Shown here piece by piece: positions 10,744-22,694 of a stretch of 64,000 nt of DNA (its first letter is position 1; each line of letters opens with the position of its first letter). Under the pieces are notes generated by a model that worked only from the letters and a program-made list of their open reading frames with translations, had not been told where the DNA came from and did no database searches. The position numbers were made by a program, and so were the translations under genes. Location: assembly GCA_036245525.1 (NCBI GenBank), contig BTPG01000003.1, positions 214,170,449-214,234,448 of the forward strand. Reading direction: 5' to 3'. The stretch comes from Semisulcospira habei (Eukaryota; Mollusca; Gastropoda; Semisulcospiridae).

Positions 10744-10940
10744 AGGCAGAATCAAGAAGAAGGTCTGCAATGGATTTGTATGATGCTGGACTAACGGAGC
10801 CCGAAACATCTGCCACTCCAGCTGGAGAAACCGCTTCCCCCCTTCCCCCCGACACTTCTGCAACGTTCGAGCCGGAGGGCATTTCACCGTCAAACTCGTC
10901 AACGGACTCCTCTATCGACTCTGCAGAGTTTAACCGATGA
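10744..10940 (+). CDS. Putative terminal exon: cytoplasmic tail of receptor-like gene
   Basis: A strong acceptor (TCTCCCCCTTTGACAG, ending 10743) opens a frame of 65 codons to a stop at 10938-10940. The acceptor phase (two bases complete a codon) matches the phase-1 donor of the transmembrane exon at 5273-5419. The tail is hydrophilic, rich in Ser, Thr, Pro and Glu, with RRRSAMDLYDAG near its start and a C-terminal DSSIDSAEFNR. Possible phosphorylation sites are only inferred. An AATAAA signal follows 62 bp after the stop. This supports a 3'-terminal exon; the family is unknown. Confidence 0.45.
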
Positions 10941-11001
10941 TAAGGATAGTGTTCATATGATCGCCGGCATGCACGCAAGCATAAAAAGATAAAAAGTAAA
11001 A

Positions 11002-11007
11002 AATAAA
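11002..11007 (+). terminator. Candidate polyadenylation signal AATAAA
   Basis: AATAAA lies 62 bp downstream of the stop of the putative terminal exon, in an A-rich stretch followed by a T-rich region (11020-11060). Confidence 0.35.
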
Positions 11008-11009
11008 AT

Positions 11010-13560
<2,551 letters not shown>

Positions 13561-13567
13561 GACCAAA

Positions 13568-13643
13568 ATAGTCCAAAGGGTAGTGCCAGAATAGCTTCGC
13601 GCCTCTAGGCGACAAGCTATTGTGGCAGCACTCTTGAACTAAT
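13568..13643. repeat. Hairpin repeat copy 2 (decayed)
   Basis: Arms 13568-13603 and 13608-13643 match at roughly 28 of 36 positions. The order GTGCCAGAATAGCTT ... AAGCTATTGTGGCA is the same as in the other family copies. Confidence 0.8.
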
Positions 13644-13837
13644 AATGCCATTGGTCTATGTCCTCATCTTAAGTTCTGTAATGTAGCTTGCATATATGGC
13701 ATAGTACAAATTTGAAGCTTTTAGCCTCAGTATGATGCGGGTTAAAAAGTGTGGAAACATATGAAAGATAGAAAAAGACCCAGACGAAGAAACTAACACT
13801 TAACTTATTCTACCCCAGACACATTAGAGCAAAATAA

Positions 13838-13935
13838 AGATCGACCATGATAGTTCAAGGCTGATGCCAGAATAGCTTGGCGCCTATGGCCGCCAAGCTA
13901 TTCTGGCATCACCCTTGAACTATCGTGGTCGATCT
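13838..13935. repeat. Hairpin repeat copy 3 (45-bp arms)
   Basis: Arms 13838-13882 and 13891-13935 match at 43 of 45 positions around an 8-bp loop. It is the best preserved member of the hairpin family. The outer ends are AGATCGACC / GGTCGATCT. Confidence 0.92.
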
Positions 13936-14310
13936 GTGTCCTGCCCTGCAACGCAGTTTTCAGAAGACAACTTCAACATTTCGGGATTCCGGTCTTGAGG
14001 TAGAATGAGTTAAAATGACAAAACAGAACACTGACATTAATTAATTAACTGACAACATAGGAAATCACTTGAAACTTCAGCCTTTATTAATCACATCAAA
14101 GGTGCATGCATTTAACACACAGTAATTGTTTGTAAACACTTCAAATCAAACAATCAAGAGCAGTCAAACCTTTTTCTGGCTACTTTGTGATGAGGAAAAC
14201 TAGTTCTTGCCCAAGTTCGGCACGTAAAGGGTTTCCGCGACTTATGTGCCTCTATTCATAAAATGGACAGAGAAATATAATACTGAGTTCTAGCAAGTGC
14301 GACAATAAAG
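13936..14310. other. No recognised feature
   Basis: AT-rich sequence without a convincing coding frame, repeat or RNA gene that I can identify. Confidence 0.4.
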
Positions 14311-14613
14311 TTTAGCCGAGTTGGTATACCTCGTCCAGTGCCTAGGTTAAATGCACCAGCGGTGCCAATGTTGCTATTTTGGCACCAGACCGGTCGCTCG
14401 GACCGGTCTGGTGCACCCGATCGGTTTAGAGCGTGTGCTTTCTGCGCCTGTAATGGGCAACCTCGAAGAAAGAATCACGCCAGCTTCGTTTGATAGCTGC
14501 AAAATAACATGAATAAAGAATAAACACTTTCCCATATAGGCAATCCAGCAATAATGCATCCATCCTTATGCTAGCACCACGAAACATTACGCGATTTGGC
14601 AGATTTGAAAAAT

Positions 14614-17600
14614 CATCATCATCATCATCATCAGTCCCTTGCCCGAACTGGGCGTTGGGGGGACTGAAAGGCAGCAGCAACAGACAGTGCTCTCCACTGA
14701 GTTCTATTTTGGGCGGTGGCAAGCAAGTCTGGCATCTCGAGTTCGGTCCATTCTTTTATGTTTGCAACCCAACTCTTTCTCTGACGACCTCGCCGACGAC
14801 TTCCTTCGAGAGTGCCTTGGAAGATAGTCTTGGACAAGGTGTTGTGTCGGGTCACGTGGCCAAACCAAGCAAGCTTGCGCCGTTTCACGGTTGGCAGAAG
14901 GGGTTCATGTGGGCCTACCAGGGAAGTGACGATGCTCCGTACATATTCGTTGGTCTTGTGCTCGCGGTACGAGATGCGGAGCAACTTCCTCAGGCACTTG
15001 TTCTCAAAGGCCTGGATTTTCTTTTCTGAGTCTGCAAGCAGTGTCCAAGTCTCACAGCCGTAGAGTAGAATAGACACTACGAGGGACTTGTAAAGCCTGT
15101 ACTTGATGGTGTAGCTAATGGAGTTACTTCGCCATATCCTGTCCAGCCTGGCCATTGCGGATGTTGCTGTACCTATCCTGATACGGATCTCTGCTATGCA
15201 ACTACCGTCTTTGGACAGGGTAGCTCCCAAGTACTTGAAGCTATTGACCTCTTCTAGCTTCTGGCCGTTCATGTGAATGTTGCTGCTGCTGTCGCTTGTG
15301 GTGTTGATCATCACTTTGCTTTTATTCGTACTGATCTCCATGCCATAAGACCCTGCGCTACTTGAAAGTTTGTCTGTCAGGTTTTGGAGCTCACTATTGC
15401 TGCCTGCCATGAGGTCAATGTCGTCTGCGAATCGAAGATTGCATAGGGATCTGCCACCAATAGAGATTGAAGTATGGTGGTCGTGGAGGGTTTCCTGCAT
15501 GATCTTCTCCAGGAATATGTTGAAAAGGACAGGAGAGAGCAGGCATCCTTGACGGACACCGATCGTCGTCCTGAAGAACTCGCCTGACTGATTGTTAAGT
15601 AGAACCGCGCTGCAGGCGTTCTTGTAAAGCGCTTCTATCGTTTGGATCAGTCCCTCCTCTACGTTCAACGATCTCATGACTTGCCAGAGTCCGTCGTGCC
15701 AGACGCGATCAAATGCTTTCTTGAAATCAATGAAGTTGTGGTGGAGTTCGCGCTGATGCTGCAGCTGTTTCTCGATCAGGACGCGGCAGTTGAAAATCTG
15801 CTCTACAGTGCTTCTTCCAACTCTGAAGCCAGCCTGTTCTTCTGCCAGCAGTTCCTCGGCGAAAGTTTTGAGGCGGTTGAGAATGATTCTAAGCATTACT
15901 TTGCTAGGGTGACTTATCAGACTGATAGTTCTGTAGTTCTGGCACTGTTTCAGGTTTCCTTTCTTGGGGAGCGGGATCACTAGAGACTGTGTCCATTCTA
16001 CTGGCCATTTCTTTTGCTCCCAGATCTTTTGACAGAGTGTAGTGAGGACCTTCGTTGTTACCTCTCCTCCATGTTTCAACAGTTCAGCAGGTATGTTGTC
16101 TACACCTGGAGACTTTCCTCCCTTCAGGCCGCGTACGGCTGCTTCCACCTCTTTAGCTAACACTGGCAGGTCTTCAGCCTTCCTGGCCCCAGCCTGGTTG
16201 TTTTGGAGGATGCTGGTGTCTGGCTCAGCCTTGTAGTTATACAAGTCTCGGCAGTACTCAGTCCATCTGTTTAGTATAGCAGTGTTTTCCGTAAGGAGTT
16301 GGCCGCTGCTGTCTTCGATGACTGTGGCTGTTCGCTGTTGAGTCTTGGTGAGGGTCCTTAGCGTTTCATAAGCCTTCTTGCTGTTGCCGTTTGCCATGCC
16401 CTCTTCCACGCTACAACACTGGTCTTCAATCCAATCTTCTTTGGCTTCTTTCATCCTCTTCCTCATCTTCTTGTTGACAAGTCTATACTTGTTTGCTGAT
16501 GTGAGGTCTTGGCCTCTCTTTTTCTTCCAGGCTCTCCTCTCATCACAGAGATCGAGGATGTCATCGGTGACCCAGGGCTGTTTGCGCATCCTCTGCTTCC
16601 CCAGCACTTCTTCTGCTGTAGAAAGTAACACCTCTTCTATATTTCCAGCAAGGGTGTCTACGTCGCAGTCCAAAGTAGCCAAGGCTGCAAATCTGCCTCC
16701 CACCTGGGCTTGGAAGAGCTCTTCTACTTCCGGGTCTTTTAGCTTCTGGAGGTCGAATCTGATGCGAGGGCTCTTGCTATCTCGTTTCAATGCCAGCTTC
16801 AACTTGAGGCTAGTAAGGACGAGGTTGTGGTCGCTGCCAATATCAGCGCCAGGAAAGGACCTCGTTTGTGCTTTGTTAACGCTGGATTTGAATCGTCGAG
16901 GCAGCAAGATGAAGTCAATCTGGTTATGGACCAGGCCTCCTGGCGATTGCCATGTCACTGTTCTTGACTTCTTGTGTGGATGGAGGGTATTAGCAACGGT
17001 GAGACGGTGACTCTGTGCGAACTCTAAAAGTCGCAGGCCTCTGTCGTTTGTTTCTCCAAGGCCAAACTTGCCAGCTGTTCCTGCCCATTGTTGGTAGGCG
17101 TCAGGGCCGATCTTTGCATTCCAGTCACCGAGGACAGTCAGAATGTCTTTCTTAGGTGTTTTCTTGATGATGTTGTCCAGTTGTTCGTAAAATTCTTCTA
17201 ATTCTTCATCATCATGATCTGCTGTTGGAGCGTATACTTGAATGATAGTGATGTTGTGCGGTCGGGCGGAGATGCGGATGGAGATTAGTCTGCTTGACAC
17301 GGGGGTGCAGCTGATGACAGTTCCAGCCACCTCTTTCCTTACGATAAAAGCTACGCCATGTTCGTGCTTGTTTTCTTTTCCGCTGAACCAGATTTTATGG
17401 CCTTCATCTGTTGTTGTTTCTCCGAAGCCTGTCCATCGAACTTCTGCAAGTCCTACAATGTCCCAGCGATAGCGCTTCAACTCGTGGATGAGTTCCTTCA
17501 CTTTGCCGCACTGGTAGAGTGTGCGAACGTTCCAAGTTCCGATAGTTATTCCTTGCGTGGGCAGCTTGATGGTGGGTTTGGTTCCAGTAACACACTTGTC

Positions 17601-17805
17601 GCCCCCACCCTGTAGACCTCCAATGGGGTGCGCGGTCGTTTGTGATCCGGGCCCCGACCGATCCGGCATGTTACTCTTATTCTGTTGCTTGTCCATCAGT
17701 CCTTTCAATGGGCTTAGGCGAACTTGGCGGCGCCCGTCTCCTCTCCATGTATTTCAACTGACTGAGAGACGCGTCAGCCCCTCACAACGTTTCGCGTTTT
17801 GAAAG
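14614..17805 (-). mobile_element. Intact RTE-type LINE with 12-bp target-site duplication
   Basis: A 3,192-bp insertion flanked by GATTTGAAAAAT at 14602-14613 and 17806-17817. On its own (minus) strand it has about 110 bp of 5' leader, a single ORF and a (TGA)n tail (plus-strand CATCAT... 14614-14632). The stop codon is the first TGA of the tail, so there is essentially no 3' untranslated region. Very short 3' regions and microsatellite tails are known for RTE elements. A second, severely truncated copy sits at 23537-23663. Confidence 0.93.
14631..17696 (-). CDS. RTE-type endonuclease/reverse transcriptase (ORF2-like)
   Basis: One open frame of about 1,021 codons from the first ATG (17696). 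The frame extends upstream without an ATG. The N-terminal APE-type endonuclease (about residues 45-300) shows IGTWNVRTLY, AEVRWTGFGE, QVYAPTADHDD, VLGDWNAKIG and GSDHNLV, which place the metal-binding Asn, Glu and Asp residues. The RT (about 510-790) shows KSPGVDNIPAELLKHGG, YRTISLISHPSKVMLR, FIDFKKAFDRVWH, GVRQGCLLSPVLFNIF and the catalytic FADDIDL box. The C-terminal third has LLYGCETWTL and KLAWFGHVTRH. It would nick DNA and reverse-transcribe its own RNA at the nick. All landmark residues are present and there are no breaks, so it may be active. Confidence 0.95.
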   Translation of the reverse strand: MDKQQNKSNMPDRSGPGSQTTAHPIGGLQGGGDKCVTGTKPTIKLPTQGITIGTWNVRTLYQCGKVKELIHELKRYRWDIVGLAEVRWTGFGETTTDEGHKIWFSGKENKHEHGVAFIVRKEVAGTVISCTPVSSRLISIRISARPHNITIIQVYAPTADHDDEELEEFYEQLDNIIKKTPKKDILTVLGDWNAKIGPDAYQQWAGTAGKFGLGETNDRGLRLLEFAQSHRLTVANTLHPHKKSRTVTWQSPGGLVHNQIDFILLPRRFKSSVNKAQTRSFPGADIGSDHNLVLTSLKLKLALKRDSKSPRIRFDLQKLKDPEVEELFQAQVGGRFAALATLDCDVDTLAGNIEEVLLSTAEEVLGKQRMRKQPWVTDDILDLCDERRAWKKKRGQDLTSANKYRLVNKKMRKRMKEAKEDWIEDQCCSVEEGMANGNSKKAYETLRTLTKTQQRTATVIEDSSGQLLTENTAILNRWTEYCRDLYNYKAEPDTSILQNNQAGARKAEDLPVLAKEVEAAVRGLKGGKSPGVDNIPAELLKHGGEVTTKVLTTLCQKIWEQKKWPVEWTQSLVIPLPKKGNLKQCQNYRTISLISHPSKVMLRIILNRLKTFAEELLAEEQAGFRVGRSTVEQIFNCRVLIEKQLQHQRELHHNFIDFKKAFDRVWHDGLWQVMRSLNVEEGLIQTIEALYKNACSAVLLNNQSGEFFRTTIGVRQGCLLSPVLFNIFLEKIMQETLHDHHTSISIGGRSLCNLRFADDIDLMAGSNSELQNLTDKLSSSAGSYGMEISTNKSKVMINTTSDSSSNIHMNGQKLEEVNSFKYLGATLSKDGSCIAEIRIRIGTATSAMARLDRIWRSNSISYTIKYRLYKSLVVSILLYGCETWTLLADSEKKIQAFENKCLRKLLRISYREHKTNEYVRSIVTSLVGPHEPLLPTVKRRKLAWFGHVTRHNTLSKTIFQGTLEGSRRRGRQRKSWVANIKEWTELEMPDLLATAQNRTQWRALSVAAAFQSPQRPVRARD

Positions 17806-17817
17806 GATTTGAAAAAT

Positions 17818-18126
17818 AGCTTTTTTAAATCCTCAATGGAGCTGATTTTTGCGACATCTGTGTCGTTGGCGGCAGAAAGCACCGTCAAAGTTGAATTTCG
17901 AGAAATGAGCGCACTACATGTACAATAGACTTGATGCAGTGGTGTGGGGCATGACACAAGCCTCCCGCATCTCAACACAAAACTGGTGTGTTCGGGGAGG
18001 TAAAAGACGCGGCTACAAGTTAAAACCGCAAACGAACCTTTTTTTTTTTCGACTGCGATCACAATCTTCCGCGTGAACGTACGAGATCACACTACAAGTG
18101 CAGAAGCCAACCTGCGCGTGCAGTTC
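17818..18126. other. Non-coding body of the inverted-repeat element
   Basis: Between the RTE target duplication and the right inverted repeat there is no recognisable coding sequence. An 11-T tract lies at about 18039-18050. Confidence 0.4.
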
Positions 18127-18597
18127 TGGTGCACATGACCGCGAAAATAGCAACAATGGCACCGCTGGTGCGTTTAACCTAGAGAGAGGGCGAGGTATAC
18201 GAACTCAGCTAAGGTTTTTGCTTCCTGTGACTTTAGAAACAATGCACAGTATGCAAAGTGTACTTTGTAGTAACAATAAGAAAAAGTTACAGACATTTCC
18301 AAAATGATCCAGGCGTACATCAGATAAAAACAGGCTATACACACTGAAATAATAACACTCTTGTAATAAATCTGTATCATGTTGACAATTGTTTTCTTAT
18401 CTTATTATTGTCTTTCGTCCCGATTGGTTGTACATTGCTGAACGTCCTGACTTTTTCAGGATGTGCCAGCACTGATAGTAAAGTGGAAAAAAAAAAACAA
18501 ACAATATTGAACAGAATATTGAATGTATATCTCCAGCCGGTCTAATAGGCTAAATAAACCCAAGACCATTTAGCAACACACATCCAAAATCAAGAGA

Positions 18598-19063
18598 GAT
18601 ACATCACCACCACCCTCCACCTCTTCCCACCCCCCCTCCCCAAAAAATAAATAAAATAAGAAATAAAAAAATAAAATAAAATAAAATAAAAATAAAATTT
18701 AAAAAAAATAAAAAATAAAAAATATTCAGACCCAAAAGGTGACTGCCAATCATGTAAAATGCAAAGAAATGCCCAACGGAAAAACAAACACGCTTAGAAA
18801 AGATGGTTACAACACAATTTAGTAAGATTTCGGGTAAATTCACCTTGTCAAAACAGACAAACAAACAAACAGAGAGATCAGTCGCTACTTATCTTTGTTC
18901 ATAGAAGGAATGTGCCCCATTCCTTCTGCGAATGAAGATAAGTAGTGACTGATCTCTCTGTTTGTTTGTCTGTTTTGACAAAGCGGATTTACCCGTAATA
19001 TTAATAAATTGTGTTGTAACCGTCTTTTCTAAGAGTATTTCATTCTCCGTTGGGTACTTCTTT
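18598..19063. repeat. Foldback element, ~145-bp imperfect arms, plus A-rich tract
   Basis: Arms of roughly 18765-18910 and 18914-19063 pair imperfectly (I estimate just under 90%). They share CGCTTAGAAAA, GGTTACAACACAATTTA and AAAACAGACAAACAAACA with the 10333 foldback. Before the left arm is an (AAATA)n-rich low-complexity run (18640-18722). A TCAAGAGA direct repeat at both edges (about 18590 and 19064) suggests target duplication during insertion into the retroposon. Confidence 0.8.
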
Positions 19064-19205
19064 TCAAGAGATACAGGCAGCGCAGACAGTAGGGAGAGCT
19101 TAAAAAAAGAAAAATACAAGTTAATTGACCAAGGGTAGATAGAAACACATGCCCCAGAACTGAGAGGAAAACCCACCCTTTGGGGCTGACCAGGGTGACC
19201 CTAGG

Positions 19206-19755
19206 AACTGTTTTGGCATCCTGTCTCGGAAGACAAAGGAGTATATGCGCTTGCTGGGTCAGTCACTGGAGTGACCTCTCCAGGGCGCAAGCCTGGGCGA
19301 AGTGTATGGAGATCATGGGGTGCCCAGTCGTTAAGATCCCCCTCTCGGCCTCGCTGATGTATCCAAAGGAATGCAAAGCAGTACGTTTGGCACCAGTTTG
19401 GCTGCAGGAGCTGCCAGAACAGTGCCTGAATACAGGCAACTGTCTGCCTTCGGGGCTCCACTCCTGATTTGAAGGGTTTACTCCCCCACATTTGGCCGTT
19501 GGATCCAACCTGATCTCCTCCGTCCTCTAGCCGTTGGCTGTCAGAAACAGCTCATCCGCCTAGTGGTGCAATGTGAACACCACCCCCTCACGTGGTTTAG
19601 CCCACCAGCTGAGGTGGTTTGCCAGGGTGTGGCGCTTGGAGCCAGCACGTGAGAGATTTAGGAGATGGATGATGACCAGTGATGCCCGTCCGTCCTATGT
19701 AGGACGCAGCTGCCGAACAGCAAAGGTGCTACCTCTATCCAGAGCCCCCTACACT
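19206..19755. other. Unidentified ~550-bp insert in the retroposon
   Basis: It interrupts the retroposon between its GGGTGACCCT and ACCCCACCCAAGTCCCCC parts. It has no recognised coding frame. It is GC-richer than its surroundings and may be a LINE 3' segment, which I cannot confirm. Confidence 0.45.
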
Positions 19756-20758
19756 AAAAAGTATTTGACCCCACCCAAGTCCCCCAGGGCAGTCCCGGGA
19801 GTGGGCCACTGTTTAGTTGCAAAGTAAGGTTAATGTTACACAGCATACAAAATGATCCAGGTGTACATCAGATAAAAACAGAGCTATACACGCTGAAAAC
19901 AACCGAATAATAACGTTCTTGTAATAAGTCTTTATGTTGACAATGTGTGTGGGTTTTTTTTTGTTGTTGTTGTTGTTGTTTTTATCATATTATTGTCTTT
20001 CGTCCCCAACCGCTGTTTCATTTGCAGAGTTTTAAATGTTATACAGTATGCAAAATAATCCAGGCGGACCAACCCCATAGTAGCACTGTAGTAATAAATC
20101 TTTATGTTGACAATGGTTTTCTTACCCCTTATTATTGTCTCTCGTCCCCAACCGTTGTTCCATTTGCAGTTCCATTTTCAAAGTTTTACATGTTATATAC
20201 AGTATACCAAATGATCCAGGCGGACCAACCCCATACTAGCACGCTTGTAATAAATCTTTATGTTGACAATGGTTTTCTTACCCCTTATTATTGTCCCTCG
20301 TCCCCAACCGTTGTTCCATTTGCAGTTCCATTTTCAAAGTTTTAAATGTTATACAGTATACAAAATGATCCAGGCAGACCAACCCCATAATAACACTTTG
20401 GTAATAAATCTTTACTTTGTCGATGGTTTTGTTATCTGATTATTGTCTTTCGTCCCCATCCGGATGTTTCCTTTTGCAATTATACAGTATACAAAATGAT
20501 CCAGGTGTCCATCAGATACAAACATGCTATACATGCTGAAACCAACCCAATAATAATGAACACTCTTGTAATACATCTGTATGAAAACGAAAATGACGTG
20601 AGTGTCAGAGAATCTCAATTCTACAGTATACAAAATGATCCAGGTGTCCATCAGACACAAACAAGCTATACATGCTGAAACCAACCCAATAATAATGAAC
20701 ACTCTTGTAATACATCTGTATGAAAACGAAAATGACGCGAGTGTCAGAGAATCTCAAT

Positions 20759-21093
20759 TCATTTCTTTTGTAACTTTTTCAGTCTGTTGCGGATGTAATC
20801 CTTCATGTTTGTCCAGCACCTATGTCTAAGTGCGGGCTCTTCTGCGTTTGCCTGCTGTATCTCGGCCTTTCCAGGAAGTTTGTTCACGATGAGGTGTGTC
20901 TTGAAACGAGTTTCAACAGCTTTCTCTCAGCTTTCCCCAATGGTTTCCTTGTAAATCTAGCTTTCTTTCGAACAGGAGCTGACGCAGAACTATCATCATC
21001 AAAACTATCTAGGTTGTCATCAGGCTCTGGACGTCTTTTCTCGGTCATGTTTATTGATTTCTGTGTTGTTGACTTGCTATTTGCTTCTTTCAC
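20759..21093 (-). pseudogene. Recombinase-like gene, C-terminal tail (frameshifted)
   Basis: The last part of the minus-strand recombinase-like gene. An acidic-basic linker (RRPEPDDNLDSFDDDSSAS, then VRKKARFTRK) is followed by KAERKLLKL. After a frame change near 20885 comes a short region with WTNMKDYIRNRLKKLQKK ending at a stop (20759-20761). The order of an acidic stretch, a basic stretch and a terminal helical segment looks like the C-terminus of related proteins I recall from fish and invertebrate genomes. The frame changes with respect to 21090-21707 as well, so the gene as read here is broken. Confidence 0.6.
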
Positions 21094-21707
21094 AGGTGCT
21101 GTTTCCCCCGAGAAATCTCTCTGCGATTTTCTGATGTGTCTTCATTGTCAAAGTCAATCTCTACATCATCGCTCAGTTTAGCTCTAATGCAACTCTCAAA
21201 ATCTGTCATCCCATTGTTAACTGACAGAAGAATCTTTGCCACTTTTGCATTTTGAAGGACGTCTTGAGGTTTGCAGTAGATATGGCGATGTATCCGAATA
21301 TCATGACCAAGGAAGTCTGCCAGCTGATCCTGGTCTAACTCCGAGATGGCCATGGACTGAGCCAATGTTGCAACCTGCTTCCGTAACTGAGTAAATGTGA
21401 ACATGGCTGGGTTTGACACTTGTGCTTGTAGCGCCTGTTCCTTCAGAACATCATGGCCTCTGTAAGACCTCTGACCAGAAGGTGTGGCAAAGATGTACTG
21501 GGAACCAGCGAGAGCTGGCACTGATTGCCTCATTTGAAGGATTCTGTCCACAGTTGTCATCATCTTCTTCGTCAGCAAAATGGGAACACTCCTATTAAAC
21601 TTGCCTCTGATTTCCACTTGCTGAAAATGATTCACCATTTTCTTCTCAACCTCTGTGAGACCTTTCAAGATATCTTGATTGGTGATCGATCCAATCTTAG
21701 CATTCAT
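21090..21707 (-). pseudogene. Tyrosine-recombinase-like catalytic domain
   Basis: Residues resemble the C-terminal half of a tyrosine recombinase/phage-integrase fold. RGKFNRSVPILLTKKM comes first, then FTQLRKQVATLAQ (equivalent of the HxxR box, with the His replaced), LADFLGHDIRIH (the second His) and HIYCKPQ (candidate nucleophile Tyr). The first catalytic Arg lies in the adjoining piece 21697-22694 (FNRKRGEEVQRM). The two pieces overlap by about 11 nt in different frames. The enzyme family cuts and rejoins DNA through a covalent tyrosine link. It may derive from a Crypton-like or other YR transposon, or be a host protein of unknown role. Confidence 0.6.
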
Positions 21708-22694
21708 GGAAGTCTGATATCTTCATTCTCTGAACTTCTTCCCCTCGTTTTCGGTTGAAAGGTGATACAGCACAAAGAATTGCTTTAACTACTGTCGGAT
21801 ATTCTTCCGAAACCATCCTTGTCTCAAGAAGCTGTTGGACCTTCTTCACATCTTCACATGATGGGATCAGCTTGGGTTTGTTCATGGTCATTTTCCCGAC
21901 CGACTGGGCTGCTGTAGCTGATAAACAATCATACCAGTCCCCAGTGAAGACAAACCGCTGCGCCTCATAGAGCTTCTGTCGCCACATGTCATCTAAACCA
22001 TGCTCAAGCTGTTTGGATGCCTGCAACTGTTTGATCTGTGAACATTTTTTCAAAGCATGGCCTATGCGCATTGCGAGATTGCCTTTTTTGAACTGACGTG
22101 TGTCCTCATCAAATTCTGCTAGCTCTTTTACAGCCAGTAAACCATGATCAAAGCTAGCTAAATTTAAATTTGCGATTTTCATTTCTGACCTCACTCTGAG
22201 AATCTTTAATAGTCTCCCTAACTCCCGCATCCTGGAGCTGATTTGCCCAGCGGTGTGTTTTTCAAAGTCCCTGCGGTCAAATAACCTCTTTCCATACTCC
22301 AGAAGCAAGGGGTCAGCTCTGATGAGACGGCTTATCTCATCATCTCTCTGTCTGGCTAAAACCTTATGACAGAAGGAAAAGTCAACGTCTAAGGGTATTG
22401 GAAGCATTAGCCTCCCACATCGAGCAGCCTCACCTCTCTTAGACAACTGAAACCCTCCTTGTTTATGACAGCAACGTTTTGAGTGTACAGAGATCAGCTT
22501 TTTTTTTTATAGAGCCCTTTGCAATGGCTACAGGCTAGAAGGTCGTCTACCTTACTAGTTTTGGTGCGATACTTAGGAATCAAACAGCCTGATTTCTTTT
22601 CAAGAACGGCAACGTTATGCATGTAATCACCCTCATCTTGTATTCTGATCCATGCTTGACGTCTCTGCTTAGTCCCTTTTTTATCATCAAAATT
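21697..22694 (-). pseudogene. Recombinase-like gene: zinc finger and N-terminal core
   Basis: The frame is open from 22694 to a stop at 21697. Near the start is a zinc-finger-like CSHCKGLYKKKKLISVHSKRC (about 22480-22550). Next come PIPLDVDFSFCHKVLARQRDDEIS in pieces, a helical region with RMRELGRLLKILR, and KLYEAQRFVFTGDWYDCLSA. The end carries the Arg box FNRKRGEEVQRMKISDF. This matches the core-binding half of a tyrosine recombinase preceded by zinc-binding modules. There is no clear ATG start, so it should connect to an upstream exon or frame (22690-23129), from which it is offset by a frame change. Confidence 0.6.

Larger units (their letters stand above)
14311..18216. mobile_element. 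Inverted-repeat-bounded element containing the RTE insertion
   Basis: The segment 14313-14385 recurs inverted at 18127-18212 with high similarity. Shared blocks in order are GTATACCTCG, CTAGGTTAAA, GCACCAGCGGTGCCA and TGTTGCTATTTT. The outer ends are TTAGCCGAGTT and its inverted partner AACTCAGCTAA. Without the RTE LINE at 14614-17805 the element would be about 710 bp. A 14-bp-arm hairpin (GCACCAGACCGGTC, 14380-14413) lies just inside the left arm. No transposase is visible, so a non-autonomous DNA transposon is the likeliest reading. Confidence 0.6.
18419..19805 (-). mobile_element. AATC-tail retroposon copy split by two insertions
   Basis: Three separated pieces (about 18419-18597, 19064-19206, 19756-19800) align in order with the intact 384-bp retroposon at 43671-44054. 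Shared strings include TTTAGCAACACACATCCAA and GGGGCTGACCAGGGTGACCCT. The first gap holds a foldback element, the second an unidentified ~550-bp insert. It lies within the satellite array. No protein is encoded. Confidence 0.75.
18230..20760. repeat. Satellite-like tandem array, interrupted
   Basis: Monomers share CAGTATACAAAATGATCCAGG, then a CAGATA/CCAACCCCATA segment, CTTGTAATAAATCTTTATG, TTGACAATGGTTTTCTTA and TTATTGTCTTTCGTCCCC. Copies of the AATGATCCAGG landmark occur near 18303, 19852, 20057, 20212, 20367, 20496 and 20637, with spacings of about 130-205 bp. The last two units (about 20484-20760) are nearly identical to each other. A composite retroposon splits the array at about 18419-19805. 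The array ends at the stop codon of the recombinase-like gene. Confidence 0.85.

Noticed and set aside
16378..17010. Plus-strand 210-codon ORF
   Set aside because: Antisense shadow of the intact RTE ORF.
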